A stretch of 35,032 bases of DNA from Bacillota bacterium (GTDB taxonomy: Bacteria > Bacillota > Clostridia > Acetivibrionales > Acetivibrionaceae), in contig JAEZUI010000266.1 of assembly GCA_023421115.1 (NCBI GenBank), forward strand, positions 1 to 35,032, in the 5' to 3' direction. Shown here piece after piece: positions 23,638-32,153 of this stretch (the first letter of the stretch is position 1; every line of letters starts with the position of its first letter). Below the pieces are notes generated by a model. That model saw only the letters and a program-made list of their open reading frames with translations. It had not been told where the DNA came from and did no database searches. A program made the position numbers and the translations under genes.

Positions 23638-24867
23638 ATGGGTAAAAAAGTTGTGGTTATAGGAGGAGGGCCTGCAGGAATTCTTGCTGCAGGAAAGGCA
23701 TCTGAATTTGGAAATGATGTTATACTAGTTGAAAAGAACGACAGATTGGGAAAGAAAATTTTAATTTCAGGTAAAGGAAGGTGTAATATCACAAATAGCA
23801 CCGATATTGAAGGTTTGATTGAGAATATTCCTGGGAACGGGAATTTTTTATATTCTGCTTTTTATACATTTTCCAATGCAGATCTTTTAGACTTTTTGCA
23901 CAGATATGGTCTTGAGACAAAGGTTGAAAGAGGGGGGAGGGTTTTCCCCGTCTCAGACAGAGCTAAAGATGTAGTAGATACCCTTGCAAAGTATCTAGAG
24001 GATACAGGTGTTAAGGTTCGATTAAAGTCACCGGTATCGGAAGTTTTGGTAAAGAATGGTGAGGTCACTGGGGTAATGTTCAATGATGGTAATACAATTG
24101 AATGTAATTCTGTGGTGCTTTGTACAGGAGGAGCATCCTATCGAGGCACAGGTTCAACCGGTGATGGTTTTAAAATAGCCAAAAAAGTTGGGCATGAAGT
24201 TGTTAAGCTTCGTCCATCTCTTGTTCCGTTGATAGTTTCGGAAAAATGGATAGGTGAGCTTCAGGGGCTATCACTAAAGAATGTTTCAGTAACCCTCATA
24301 AATGAAAAAGGGAAAAAGATCTATTCAGATTTTGGAGAAATGCTTTTTACACATTACGGAGTTTCCGGTCCTATAATTTTAAGTTCAAGCAGACATATCC
24401 TTGACTATGATTTTAAAGGAATAAGTATGGTGATTGACCTTAAACCGGCTCTTGCAGAGGAAAAACTTGATGAGAGAATACAACGGGATTTTGAGAAATT
24501 CTCGAGAAAGCAATTTAAGAACGCATTGGATGAACTGCTACCACAAAAATTAATTCCTGTGGTGATAAAGCTTTCGGAGATTTCACCCGACAAGTTTGTA
24601 AATCAAATTACAAAAGAAGAACGAAGAAATTTGGTTGGAATATTGAAAAAATTCAAACTTACTATAGTAGGAGCAAGGCCTATTGACGAAGCAATTGTTA
24701 CGGCTGGGGGAATATCAACCGACGAAATAAATCCTTCGACTATGGAATCAAAATTAATTAAGGGTCTTTATTTTGCAGGGGAAGTAATTGATGTTGATGC
24801 TTATACCGGTGGGTTTAATCTCACAATTGCATTTTCAACAGGCTATTTAGCGGGCATGAATTGTTAA
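23638..24867 (+). CDS. HI0933-family NAD(P)/FAD-dependent oxidoreductase
   Basis: 409 residues, usual for the family. The N-terminal FAD-binding motif GGGPAGILAAGKASEFG leads to the EKNDRLGKKILISGKGRCNITN segment typical of HI0933/YhiN/BaiN flavoproteins. The C-terminal FAD contact GLYFAGEVIDVDAYTGGFN and a final helix near the end are intact. Homologues are soluble flavoproteins of poorly known substrate; some BaiN relatives have been linked to bile acid reduction, which should not be transferred here. In many clostridia it stands upstream of cmk and ispH, as in this window. The start ATG 23638 follows AGAGG. Confidence 0.9.
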   Translation: MGKKVVVIGGGPAGILAAGKASEFGNDVILVEKNDRLGKKILISGKGRCNITNSTDIEGLIENIPGNGNFLYSAFYTFSNADLLDFLHRYGLETKVERGGRVFPVSDRAKDVVDTLAKYLEDTGVKVRLKSPVSEVLVKNGEVTGVMFNDGNTIECNSVVLCTGGASYRGTGSTGDGFKIAKKVGHEVVKLRPSLVPLIVSEKWIGELQGLSLKNVSVTLINEKGKKIYSDFGEMLFTHYGVSGPIILSSSRHILDYDFKGISMVIDLKPALAEEKLDERIQRDFEKFSRKQFKNALDELLPQKLIPVVIKLSEISPDKFVNQITKEERRNLVGILKKFKLTIVGARPIDEAIVTAGGISTDEINPSTMESKLIKGLYFAGEVIDVDAYTGGFNLTIAFSTGYLAGMNC

Positions 24868-24937
24868 GAGTATTTTTTTAATCGTTTTAGCATATTATTT
24901 CTATGGTGATAATTATAATATGCGGGAGATGATTATA

Positions 24938-25444
24938 ATGAAAATTGTTGTATTTAGAGCTGGTAAAGAAAAGAAAAAAATCAGTAAAAAATCTGCGATG
25001 CGTTTTATAAACTTCGGTATCGAGAAAGTTTTATTTTTTGCTTTCGTCTGTATCTTTATAGCGATTATTTTTGTTCAGGGTACGTTGCTTAATCCTTCGC
25101 TAAGGACTTACCTTGTAAAAGACGAAGGTGCTGACGGAAGACCTTTAGCCTCAGAAGAATATCTGTATAGAGAAGGTGAAATTTCTATTGCGCTTTTGGA
25201 AAGTGAAAATAATGAAGACTTAAAGTTGCTAGTTAATGGAGATGAAGTTGCAGTATTCAATCAAAATCGTATAACACTTTCTGTAAAAGACGGAGACGTG
25301 ATAGAAGTTGATGCGAGTTCGACAGAACATGAAACAGAGCTCGAAATTATTTCAGCAAGTGAAAATCTATCCGGGGTAGAGGTTGGTAAAAAAATAAAGG
25401 TTAATTCAAATATTGAAGAAATAACAAGGATCTCAATCGAGTAA
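24938..25444 (+). CDS. Single-pass membrane protein of unknown function
   Basis: 168 residues. A Lys-rich start (GKEKKKISKKSAMRF) precedes one transmembrane segment near VLFFAFVCIFIAIIFVQG, followed by an extracytoplasmic domain of about 110 acidic residues with a beta-strand pattern. The topology suggests an inside N-terminus with the main domain outside. I recognise no enzyme motif. It follows the HI0933-type gene by 70 bases and could belong to the same transcript. ATG 24938 has GGGAG nine bases upstream; the ATG at 24920 has no clear ribosome-binding site and would add six residues. Confidence 0.7.
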   Translation: MKIVVFRAGKEKKKISKKSAMRFINFGIEKVLFFAFVCIFIAIIFVQGTLLNPSLRTYLVKDEGADGRPLASEEYLYREGEISIALLESENNEDLKLLVNGDEVAVFNQNRITLSVKDGDVIEVDASSTEHETELEIISASENLSGVEVGKKIKVNSNIEEITRISIE

Positions 25445-25510
25445 GGCCATTTAAAAAAAACTATACAATATTTTTAGAAAGGCGATTGCAAAGTTTTTAA
25501 AATCACCTAA
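25443..25510 (+). repeat. Dispersed intergenic repeat, copy D (short)
   Basis: AAGGCCATTTAAAAAAAACTATACAATATTT is split here into its key parts: ggccattt, ctatacaatatt, ggcgattgcaaag and tttttaaaatcacctaa all match copy B or its right ends. It begins in the stop codon of the membrane protein gene. Confidence 0.6.
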
Positions 25511-25755
25511 CATTTGAAATTACACACTTTATGAATAATTTTTATTGTCTTAAAACAACTATTACTATATAATATATAAAGTGGTTTATAATTAACCATG
25601 TAAATACCATTTTAAGTTTGAATTTTTTCTTTCAAACGAATTAAAAAATGGAGACGTAAGCACTAAATGTAGAGGTTCTATATATCAACATTTTTTGCAA
25701 TATGTTTTTAGAAATGTTATAAGGTGCTATCATAAGAATATAGGATGGATAAAAT
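25445..25755. other. Intergenic stretch with repeat, promoter and long leader of hutP
   Basis: The first 66 bases are dispersed repeat copy D. A promoter lies at 25545-25573. The leader of about 175 bases to hutP contains two small hairpins: TGGTT/AACCA (25582-25598) and GTTTGAA/TTCAAAC (25616-25637). I recognise no known riboswitch and see no small ORF. Confidence 0.55.
25545..25573 (+). promoter_or_regulatory. Promoter upstream of hutP
   Basis: TTGTCT (25545-25550), a 17-base spacer and a consensus TATAAT (25568-25573). The predicted start near 25580 leaves an unusually long untranslated leader. Confidence 0.6.
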
Positions 25756-26190
25756 ATGAGTAAAGAACCTCATGAGTTAAAAACCTTTGGAAGTAAGGAG
25801 ATAGCGTCGGCGGCTATTAAGATTGCCCTGACTTCAGATAGACAGGAAGAAAAATTATACCAGACTGATTTTCTTAAGATTGGGATACATACTTGTGCTG
25901 TTGATTATGGCGGGGAGTTTATAACCTCTGTTATGAAGATTGTTGAAAGAGCAGTAGTATCCTCGAAAAGAGAAGGTGTGATTACAGATTGCCATACTGA
26001 AGAGGGTGCTGTTGCCGGTGCAACAAGAGAGGCATTGTCCCAAATAATGCCTAAGGCAATAGGCTTAAATGTCGGAGGTAAGATAGGTATTGCAAGGTAT
26101 AAAAACCATATAAGTGTAGCGATATTTTTCGGAATTGGTCTTCTTCATTTGAATGAAGTGTCAATAGGACTTGGGCATAGAGTTGTATAA
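25756..26190 (+). CDS. hutP: HutP-family RNA-binding regulator
   Basis: 144 residues, close to the 148 of B. subtilis HutP. It shows the metal/His-binding region around GIHTCAVDYGGEF and DCHTEEGAVAGATREA and the glycine-rich GLNVGGKIGIARY segment. In Bacillus, HutP binds hut mRNA with L-histidine and Mg2+ and prevents termination. No histidine-utilisation genes are in this window, so its target RNA must lie elsewhere or the protein has another role. The ribosome-binding site (GGATGG) is weak. The gene stands 54 bases before aroH and probably shares a transcript with it. Confidence 0.85.
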   Translation: MSKEPHELKTFGSKEIASAAIKIALTSDRQEEKLYQTDFLKIGIHTCAVDYGGEFITSVMKIVERAVVSSKREGVITDCHTEEGAVAGATREALSQIMPKAIGLNVGGKIGIARYKNHISVAIFFGIGLLHLNEVSIGLGHRVV

Positions 26191-26244
26191 TCGTAATATT
26201 TTAATTGTTAATATTTGTAGTATGGTATAATGGAGGTACAAGTT

Positions 26245-26607
26245 ATGGTTAGGGCTATTAGAGGCGCTACAACCGTCGAAAATAACGATGCAGTTGAGAT
26301 GCTTCGTGAGACGGAAAAGCTTCTTGTTGAAATTATTGAAAAAAATAAATTGAAAGAAGAAGACATTATCAGTATAATTTTTACTGTAACTAACGATTTG
26401 AATACGACCTTTCCGGCTATTGCTGCTAGAAATCTTGGTTGGACAAGCGTTGCACTAATGTGTACAAATGAAATTCCGGTGCCGGGAAGCCTTAAAAAGT
26501 GCATAAGGGTTTTGTTGCATTTTAATACGAATAAGAGAAATAATGAGATCCGACACATATATTTAAATGATGCAAAAGTATTAAGACCTGACTTAAAAAT
26601 CGAATAA
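26245..26607 (+). CDS. aroH: Chorismate mutase, AroH type
   Basis: 120 residues with the AroH pattern: VRAIRGATTVENND at the start, FTVTNDLNTTFPAIAAR and the LMCTNEIPVPGSLKKCIRVLLH segment, which carries the active-site Glu and Arg positions of the trimeric B. subtilis enzyme. It converts chorismate to prephenate for Phe and Tyr synthesis. The start ATG 26245 lies eight bases after GGAGG; an in-frame ATG at 26230 lies before that ribosome-binding site and is not used. The protein is a single domain without fused dehydratase or DAHP synthase. Confidence 0.93.
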   Translation: MVRAIRGATTVENNDAVEMLRETEKLLVEIIEKNKLKEEDIISIIFTVTNDLNTTFPAIAARNLGWTSVALMCTNEIPVPGSLKKCIRVLLHFNTNKRNNEIRHIYLNDAKVLRPDLKIE

Positions 26608-26645
26608 ATTTCAGAGAACAATAAATAAACATTAGGAGATTTAGC

Positions 26646-27326
26646 ATGGAAAGTAACAAAAACATAGCGGTTGCTATTGACGGACCTGCAGGAGCAGGTA
26701 AAAGTACAATTGCTAAATTGATTTCAAAAAAACTAAAAATAGTTTACCTAGATACCGGGGCTATGTATAGAGCAGTAGCTCTTAAAGCTATTAGGCAAAA
26801 TATAGATACTAGTGACGGAAAGAAGTTATCACAACTTGTAAAAGATATAAATATTAAAGTTGAATATATAGATGAAGAACAGAGAATATATTTAGATGGA
26901 GAAGATGTAAGTGATTTTATCAGGACTCCTGAGGTGTCATTAGGGGCATCTAATGTAGCTGTAATACCGGAAGTAAGAATAAAGATGGTTGAGCTTCAAA
27001 GAAAAATTGCATCAAAATGTAGTGTTGTGATGGATGGTCGTGATATAGGTACATACGTACTTCCGAATGCAACACTAAAAATTTTTCTCAATGCATCTAT
27101 TGAAGAAAGAGCAAAAAGAAGATATAATGAACAACTGTCAAAAGGTATTAAGGATATTTCCTTTGAGGAAGTCAAAAAGGATATCATATACCGTGATAAG
27201 AATGACAGCAGCCGTGCCTTTGCACCTTTGGCAAAAGCTCAGGACGCTATTGAATTGGATACTACAATAATGAGTATAGATGAAGTGGTTAAAAAAATAT
27301 TGGAGCAGATAGAGGACGTATGTTGA
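26646..27326 (+). CDS. cmk: Cytidylate kinase
   Basis: 226 residues. The P-loop GPAGAGKSTIAK, the LDTGAMYRA nucleotide site, the MDGRDIGTYV motif and the DKNDSSRAFAPL lid are all present. It phosphorylates CMP and dCMP with ATP. It begins a tight operon: the stop codon overlaps the plsC start, and ispH-rpsA follows directly. This order (cmk, plsC, ispH/rpsA) is common in clostridia. AGGAG stands seven bases before ATG 26646. Confidence 0.97.
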   Translation: MESNKNIAVAIDGPAGAGKSTIAKLISKKLKIVYLDTGAMYRAVALKAIRQNIDTSDGKKLSQLVKDINIKVEYIDEEQRIYLDGEDVSDFIRTPEVSLGASNVAVIPEVRIKMVELQRKIASKCSVVMDGRDIGTYVLPNATLKIFLNASIEERAKRRYNEQLSKGIKDISFEEVKKDIIYRDKNDSSRAFAPLAKAQDAIELDTTIMSIDEVVKKILEQIEDVC

Positions 27327-27910
27327 TCAATTTATTTAGGGGTTTTGTGAAAATAGTTTTTTCGCTTCTATACAGAGTGAAAATTATAGATATGCAGAAT
27401 TTGCCTCAGACCGGTCCTTTAATATTATGTGCTAATCACAACGGTGAAATGGATATGTTTTTTATTGGGTACAAGCTAAAGAGATTGGTACGTTATATGG
27501 CTAAGGAAGAACTTTTTAGGAATCGGCTATTAGCTAGGTTTTTTAGGTGGTTAGGAGCTTTTCCTGTGAAGAGGGGTAAAGCAGATGTAGAGGCAATTAA
27601 GACTTCTCTAAGGCTTTTAGAGAATAATGAGATATTGGGCATTTTCCCTGAAGGAACAAGAATGAAAAAGAAAGCGGCAAAAGCTGTCAGAGTTAAGCCA
27701 GGGATAGCATTAATAGCGCAGAAATCAGGTGTCCCTGTTATTCCGGTAGCTGTTTCAGGCAGTTATAGGCCCTTTAGTAAAATAAAAGTTGTGTTTGGTA
27801 AGCCTTTTAGTATTGATTTAGATAAAAATAAGAAATATACTAATAGTGAGTTAGTCGAAATATCTGAAAGTATTATGTCAAAAGTATATGCTCTTTTGGA
27901 GGAAAAATAG
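27320..27910 (+). CDS. plsC: 1-acylglycerol-3-phosphate acyltransferase (PlsC family)
   Basis: 196 residues with the acyltransferase motifs NHNGEMD (catalytic His and Asp), FRWLGAFPVKR, FPEGTR and VPVIPVAVSGS, in the usual order. A hydrophobic N-terminus (LFRGFVKIVFSLLY) should hold it at the membrane. It acylates lysophosphatidic acid in phospholipid synthesis. The start overlaps the cmk stop codon by seven bases, and its stop codon abuts the ispH start, so the three genes form one translation-coupled unit. Confidence 0.93.
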   Translation: MLINLFRGFVKIVFSLLYRVKIIDMQNLPQTGPLILCANHNGEMDMFFIGYKLKRLVRYMAKEELFRNRLLARFFRWLGAFPVKRGKADVEAIKTSLRLLENNEILGIFPEGTRMKKKAAKAVRVKPGIALIAQKSGVPVIPVAVSGSYRPFSKIKVVFGKPFSIDLDKNKKYTNSELVEISESIMSKVYALLEEK

Positions 27911-29971
27911 TTGGAAATTATTGTTGCAAAGTCAGCAGGTTTTTGCTTTGGAGTAAATAACGCGGTAAAACTTGTTAATGAACTGCTTGAAACAGAAAAG
28001 TCAGGACTTTACACATACGGTCCGATAATTCATAACGATCAGGTTGTAGAGCAATTGAGTTCTAAAGGTGTAGAAGCAATTGAAGATTTAGATAATGTAA
28101 TATCCGGAAGACATATAGTAATAAGAGCTCATGGCGTTATACCACAGATTTATGATAATATTAAGAGTAAGGGTTTAGTGCTTAAAGATGCTACATGTCC
28201 CTATGTTAAGAAAATTCATAATCTAGTAAACGAGAAAAGCAAGGAAGGTTATGATATAATTATAGCTGGCGATAAAAACCATCCTGAAGTAGTAGGTATA
28301 AACGGATGGTGTAGCAACAAGGCAAGTGTAGTTGACAGTATTGAGGATGTAGACAGGTTGGAAATAAAAAACGACAAGGTATGCGTTGTAGCTCAGACTA
28401 CATTATCAAGGCAGAAATGGGAAAAGCTAATAGAATATATAGAAAATAAATATGGCAAAATTGAAAAGTTTGATACAATATGCAGTGCAACAAGTACACG
28501 CCAAAATGAGGTTTGCGAGATATCCAAAAAAGTGGATTTGATGATAATTATAGGGGGCAAACACAGCTCAAACACTCAAAAGTTGTATGAATTAAGCAAG
28601 AAAAATTGCCCTCTGACTTATAAAGTTGAAACTTCCGGTGAATTACCACCGGTAGACATAAAAAAAATTAAAAAAATAGGTATTTCTGCCGGAGCTTCTA
28701 CGCCGGACTGGGTAATCGAGGAGGTTATAAAAAAGATGAGTGATTTAAACAATCAACAAAAGGTCGAAATGAATGAGAAAGAAAGTGAAATGAATTTTGC
28801 GGATGCCTTCGAAAAGTCGATGGTTACTTTGAGAGATGGTGACAAAGTTACCGGGAAGGTCATTGGTTATAATAGTAACGAGATATTTGTTGACCTTGGC
28901 TACAAATCCGATGGAATAATTCCGTTGGAGGAGTATACTGACGAACCGGACTTCAAAATTGCAGACGAAATAAAAGTCGGTGACAAAATTGAGGTATATG
29001 TTAAAAGGGTAAACGACGGTGAAGGCAACGTATTATTATCAAAAAAACACCTGGATGCTTTAAAATCCTGGGATGAAATAAAAAAAGCTTATGAGGACAA
29101 GACACCTGTTAGAGCTATTGTTGTAGAAGTTGTAAACGGTGGTGTTATAGCAAGTGCTAAAGGTGTAAGGATTTTTGTTCCTGCATCGCAGATTAGTGAT
29201 AAGTTTGTAAAAGAACTTCATGAGTTTGTAAAGAAGACGATTAATTTAAGAATTATCGAATGTAATGATAATAAGCGTAAGCTTGTTGGTTCTGCAAGGG
29301 CTATTCTTGAAGAAGAAAAAGAAAAGAATTCTAAAGTATTCTGGAATGAGGCTGAAGTAGGAAAAGTTTATAATGGTGTTGTTAAAAGCCTTACAGACTT
29401 TGGCGCATTTGTTGATATCGGCGGTGTAGATGGATTAATTCATATATCGGAGCTTTCATGGTCAAGAATAAAGCATCCCTCAGAAGTTTTAAAAGTCGGC
29501 GATAAAGTCGAGGTTAGTATATTAGAACTTAAAAAGGAAAAGGGAAAAATATCTTTAGGCTATAGAAGAACAGAAGACAATCCTTGGTATAAGGCTAGTG
29601 AGAAATATAAAGTTGGAGACGTTGTTAATGTTAAAGTCCTTCGCTTTGCTCCTTTTGGTGCTTTTGTAGAGCTTGAGGAAGGTATAGACGGTCTTGTTCA
29701 TATTTCACAGATTTCTTCTAAGAGGCTTGCAAAACCGGAAGATGTTTTAACTACTGGCATGACGGTAGATGCAAAGATTCTTGAGTTTGATTTGGAAAAC
29801 AAAAAAATCAGCCTTAGTATTAAAGAGGTTAAACCTATAGACCCTGCCGGTGAAGATAACGATAATTCTTCTAGTGCAAATTCTGAGGGTGAGAAGGTTG
29901 AAGAGTCTTCAGAACACAAAGAGGAAATGGAAGTAACCTTAGGTGACATTCTTGATAAAGGTAATGAGTAG
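27911..29971 (+). CDS. ispH: IspH - ribosomal protein S1 fusion
   Basis: 686 residues in two parts. Residues 1 to about 285 are HMBPP reductase of the MEP isoprenoid pathway, with the three iron-sulfur Cys at 12 (AGFCFGVNNAV), 96 (DATCPYVKK) and 191 (ICSATSTRQ). After a linker, about residues 305-655 contain four S1 RNA-binding repeats; the last two carry the classic DFGAFVDI and PFGAFVEL segments, while the second is more diverged. The C-terminus is acidic and Ser/Glu-rich. This fusion is known from clostridia; the S1 part probably works in translation. The start codon is TTG 27911 with GGAGG eight bases upstream; starting here puts the first Cys at 12, as in E. coli IspH. It ends the cmk-plsC operon. 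Confidence 0.95.
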   Translation: MEIIVAKSAGFCFGVNNAVKLVNELLETEKSGLYTYGPIIHNDQVVEQLSSKGVEAIEDLDNVISGRHIVIRAHGVIPQIYDNIKSKGLVLKDATCPYVKKIHNLVNEKSKEGYDIIIAGDKNHPEVVGINGWCSNKASVVDSIEDVDRLEIKNDKVCVVAQTTLSRQKWEKLIEYIENKYGKIEKFDTICSATSTRQNEVCEISKKVDLMIIIGGKHSSNTQKLYELSKKNCPLTYKVETSGELPPVDIKKIKKIGISAGASTPDWVIEEVIKKMSDLNNQQKVEMNEKESEMNFADAFEKSMVTLRDGDKVTGKVIGYNSNEIFVDLGYKSDGIIPLEEYTDEPDFKIADEIKVGDKIEVYVKRVNDGEGNVLLSKKHLDALKSWDEIKKAYEDKTPVRAIVVEVVNGGVIASAKGVRIFVPASQISDKFVKELHEFVKKTINLRIIECNDNKRKLVGSARAILEEEKEKNSKVFWNEAEVGKVYNGVVKSLTDFGAFVDIGGVDGLIHISELSWSRIKHPSEVLKVGDKVEVSILELKKEKGKISLGYRRTEDNPWYKASEKYKVGDVVNVKVLRFAPFGAFVELEEGIDGLVHISQISSKRLAKPEDVLTTGMTVDAKILEFDLENKKISLSIKEVKPIDPAGEDNDNSSSANSEGEKVEESSEHKEEMEVTLGDILDKGNE

Positions 29972-30014
29972 AGTATATATGATATCTTAATGCTTACATT
30001 TTAGTATTGATAAT

Positions 30015-30060
30015 AAAAAGGAATAGTTCATACGAGTAATGTATGGATTATTCCTTTTTT
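30015..30060 (+). terminator. Rho-independent terminator of the cmk-plsC-ispH operon
   Basis: AAAAAGGAATA pairs with TATTCCTTTTT; the loop itself has the weak internal pairing TTCATAC/GTATGGA. The stem ends in a T run. The right arm runs into an inverted end of the dispersed repeat. Confidence 0.85.
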
Positions 30061-30077
30061 GAAATGGCCTAATAAAG
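30055..30077 (-). repeat. Dispersed intergenic repeat, solo left end in reverse orientation (E)
   Basis: On the minus strand this reads ATTAGGCCATTTCAAAAAA, a 19-base exact match to the left end of copy B (8738-8756). It overlaps the T run of the operon terminator. Confidence 0.6.
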
Positions 30078-30147
30078 TGAGTAAATAAAAGAAAGAATAG
30101 AATATTTCACCGATAAGCATTCAACATAAAAAATTAAGTAAAAAGTA

Positions 30148-30175
30148 TTGACTTTTAAATGAAACGTGCTAAAAT
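30148..30175 (+). promoter_or_regulatory. Promoter of speD
   Basis: TTGACT (30148-30153), a 16-base spacer and TAAAAT (30170-30175). The expected start near 30182 leaves a leader of about 70 bases before the speD ribosome-binding site AAGGAGG. Confidence 0.6.
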
Positions 30176-30254
30176 GAATTTTGTTGAAATTCTAAACAAT
30201 TTCAAATACAAGAAAGGTTGTTGATATTTTTTTAATTTTGAAGGAGGAAATAAA

Positions 30255-30629
30255 ATGAATGCTTTGGGCCGTCATATTCTGGCAGAAATTTATGGGTGCG
30301 ATCCTGCAATTTTGAATAATCGCAGTCAAATTGAAAAAATCATGGTGGAGTCCGCATTGGAAGCTGGAGCAGAGGTAAGGGAAGTAGCGTTCCATAAATT
30401 CAGTCCACAGGGCGTAAGCGGAGTTGTAGTTATTTCGGAATCACATTTGGCGATTCATACATGGCCTGAACTAGGCTATGCAGCAGTTGATGTATTTACT
30501 TGTGGTGATACTGTTAATCCATGGGATGCCTGTAACTACTTAACGGAGCGTTTTAACGCTCAGCATATGACTGCAACCGAGGTGAAACGAGGTATATTCG
30601 AAGAACCTGTTAAAGTTGCAAATTTATAA
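30255..30629 (+). CDS. speD: S-adenosylmethionine decarboxylase proenzyme (pyruvoyl type)
   Basis: 124 residues, as expected for the short bacterial class 1B enzyme. Glu-Ser at 62-63 in ISESHLAIHTWPE is the self-cleavage site, with Ser63 becoming the pyruvoyl group; His68 and Cys83 (in VFTCGD) are the other processing and catalytic residues at the same numbers as in the Thermotoga enzyme. It makes decarboxylated SAM for spermidine synthesis. No speE or speA is adjacent. It has its own promoter and terminator, so it appears to be a single-gene unit. The start follows AAGGAGG. Confidence 0.96.
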   Translation: MNALGRHILAEIYGCDPAILNNRSQIEKIMVESALEAGAEVREVAFHKFSPQGVSGVVVISESHLAIHTWPELGYAAVDVFTCGDTVNPWDACNYLTERFNAQHMTATEVKRGIFEEPVKVANL

Positions 30630-30646
30630 TTTATATAGATGCAAAT

Positions 30647-30676
30647 AAAAAGCGTACATTTTGTATGCTTTTTGTT
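30647..30676 (+). terminator. Rho-independent terminator of speD
   Basis: AAAAAGCGTAC pairs with GTATGCTTTTT (one G-T pair) across a five-base loop, ending in a T-rich run 20 bases after the stop codon. Confidence 0.85.
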
Positions 30677-30763
30677 TTCTCATAGCATTTATTTATATCT
30701 TTATTTTTTAGTTATTATATGCTAAAATTATGATATGGTTTATCTTATTGTTCAGTAATTTTG

Positions 30764-30821
30764 GTGTTTCAAAAATCTCGCTTAAAGCTTAAATTTTAAA
30801 TTTATTCAGAAATCACCTTAA
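30764..30821 (+). repeat. Dispersed intergenic repeat, shortened copy (F) ahead of ndk
   Basis: gtgtttcaaaaat at the left and ttcagaaatcaccttaa at the right resemble the ends of copy B. The right end abuts and partly forms the ndk ribosome-binding site (AAGGAGAG). Confidence 0.45.
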
Positions 30822-30830
30822 GGAGAGAAT

Positions 30831-31232
30831 ATGGAGAGGACATTAGTTATCTTAAAACCGGATGCGGTTAGAAGAAAGCTTATCGGTGAAATCATTTCAA
30901 GATTTGAAAGAAAAAATCTCACAATTAATCAAATGAAAGTTATGAATATTGACAAAGAGTTGGCACTTTTACATTATGCTCATGTAAAAAAATACTCTAT
31001 TTTTGAAGAAATGATAAGCTATATGACCTCCGGACCGGTAGTGGTTATGATAATGAGCGGCTCGAATGCTATAAGTATAGTTAGGAATATGATTGGAAAA
31101 ACAAGCTGTGTTGAGTCACCGACAGGTACTATACGCGGTGATTATGGGTTTCACTGTTTTGAAAACTTAATACATGCCTCTGATTCAGAGGAGAGCGCCA
31201 AATTAGAAATAGAAAGGTTTTTTCCAACATAA
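30831..31232 (+). CDS. ndk: Nucleoside diphosphate kinase
   Basis: 133 residues. It begins ERTLVILKPDAVRRKLIGEI, carries the ATP-site TGTIRGDYG and has the phospho-accepting His115 in NLIHASDS. It balances nucleoside triphosphate pools. The usual 'Kpn' loop region is present though diverged (MISYMTSGPVVVMIMSG). The ribosome-binding site AAGGAGAG lies immediately after the right end of a dispersed repeat, so the repeat may have contributed to it. No clear promoter is seen in the 155 bases after the speD terminator. Confidence 0.95.
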   Translation: MERTLVILKPDAVRRKLIGEIISRFERKNLTINQMKVMNIDKELALLHYAHVKKYSIFEEMISYMTSGPVVVMIMSGSNAISIVRNMIGKTSCVESPTGTIRGDYGFHCFENLIHASDSEESAKLEIERFFPT

Positions 31233-31243
31233 GAGTTTCTTTT

Positions 31244-31267
31244 AGGTCTTTTAAAAAATCACCTTAA
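31244..31267 (+). repeat. Dispersed intergenic repeat, solo right end (G)
   Basis: ttttaaaaaatcaccttaa matches the right end of copies B and F. It lies between ndk and cheR. Confidence 0.45.
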
Positions 31268-31346
31268 ACAGTTTTATTGATACCGAATTTTATTGATTTA
31301 ACTTTGAGAAGTACAAAAAATGTAGTGAAGAATGGAGAATGATCCT

Positions 31347-32132
31347 ATGATAATGGATTATGAAGGCTTTAAGAAGGAAATATATAAAATTTCGGGAATT
31401 GATCTTAGTCTATATAAAGAAAAACAAATGAAAAGAAGGCTAGACTCTCTTATAAGTAAGAATAATTTTAACGGTTATTCAACTTATGTGGCGGAATTGA
31501 AAGTTAATCTAAAACTATATAATGAGTTTATCAATTTTATGACCATAAATGTTTCTGAATTCTATAGAAATCCTGAACAATGGATGAAACTTAAGACCAT
31601 TATACTTCCAATGCTCCTTCAAAGCAATAAAGAGCTTAAAGTATGGAGTGCTGCATGTTCTAGTGGCGATGAGCCTTACACACTCGCTATGGTGTTAAAT
31701 GAATTTTTGCCTTTAGATAGGATTAAAATAATTGCAACAGATATTGATAAAGATATACTTCAAAAGGCTAAAAATGGGATGTATCTTGACAAAAGTGTAG
31801 CGAATCTTCCTCAGGAATATAAGACCAAGTATTTTACCGTTGAGGGAAATATATATAGAATAAAGGATGAGGTGAGAAGGTGTGTTGAATTTAAACACCA
31901 CAACCTGTTAGCAGATCCGTATCCAAAAAGTTGCGATCTTATTGTATGTAGAAATGTTTTAATTTATTTTACAGAAGAGGCGAAAACCGATATATATATG
32001 AAGTTTAACAGTTCATTAAAAATCGGAGGTGTACTTTTTGTTGGAAGTACAGAACAAATAATATTGTATAATAAGTATAATTTTCGGTCTATCCAAACTT
32101 TTTTCTATCAGAAGGAAAGGGATTTGACTTAA
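31347..32132 (+). CDS. cheR: CheR-family protein-glutamate O-methyltransferase
   Basis: 261 residues. An N-terminal helical CheR domain (IYKISGIDLSLYKEKQMKRR, NVSEFYRNPEQW) is followed by a SAM-binding methyltransferase domain: VWSAACSSGDEPYTLAM, IATDIDKDILQKA and CDLIVCRNVLIYF. These are the usual CheR motifs, so it should methylate glutamates of chemoreceptors. No receptor or other che gene is nearby. The start is uncertain: ATG 31347 has GGAGA eight bases upstream, while ATG 31332, five residues longer, has no good ribosome-binding site; I prefer 31347. The small membrane protein gene follows after 21 bases. Confidence 0.9.
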   Translation: MIMDYEGFKKEIYKISGIDLSLYKEKQMKRRLDSLISKNNFNGYSTYVAELKVNLKLYNEFINFMTINVSEFYRNPEQWMKLKTIILPMLLQSNKELKVWSAACSSGDEPYTLAMVLNEFLPLDRIKIIATDIDKDILQKAKNGMYLDKSVANLPQEYKTKYFTVEGNIYRIKDEVRRCVEFKHHNLLADPYPKSCDLIVCRNVLIYFTEEAKTDIYMKFNSSLKIGGVLFVGSTEQIILYNKYNFRSIQTFFYQKERDLT

Positions 32133-32153
32133 GTATTTTGAAAGGAGAGAAGC

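Noticed and set aside
26223..26231. TGGTATAAT as an extended -10 promoter for aroH
   Set aside because: Transcription would start around 26238, after the aroH ribosome-binding site, and there is no good -35 box; it probably arises by chance from the start region.
26208..26621. 137-codon minus-strand ORF opposite aroH
   Set aside because: It mirrors a confident AroH gene and shows no recognisable protein features.
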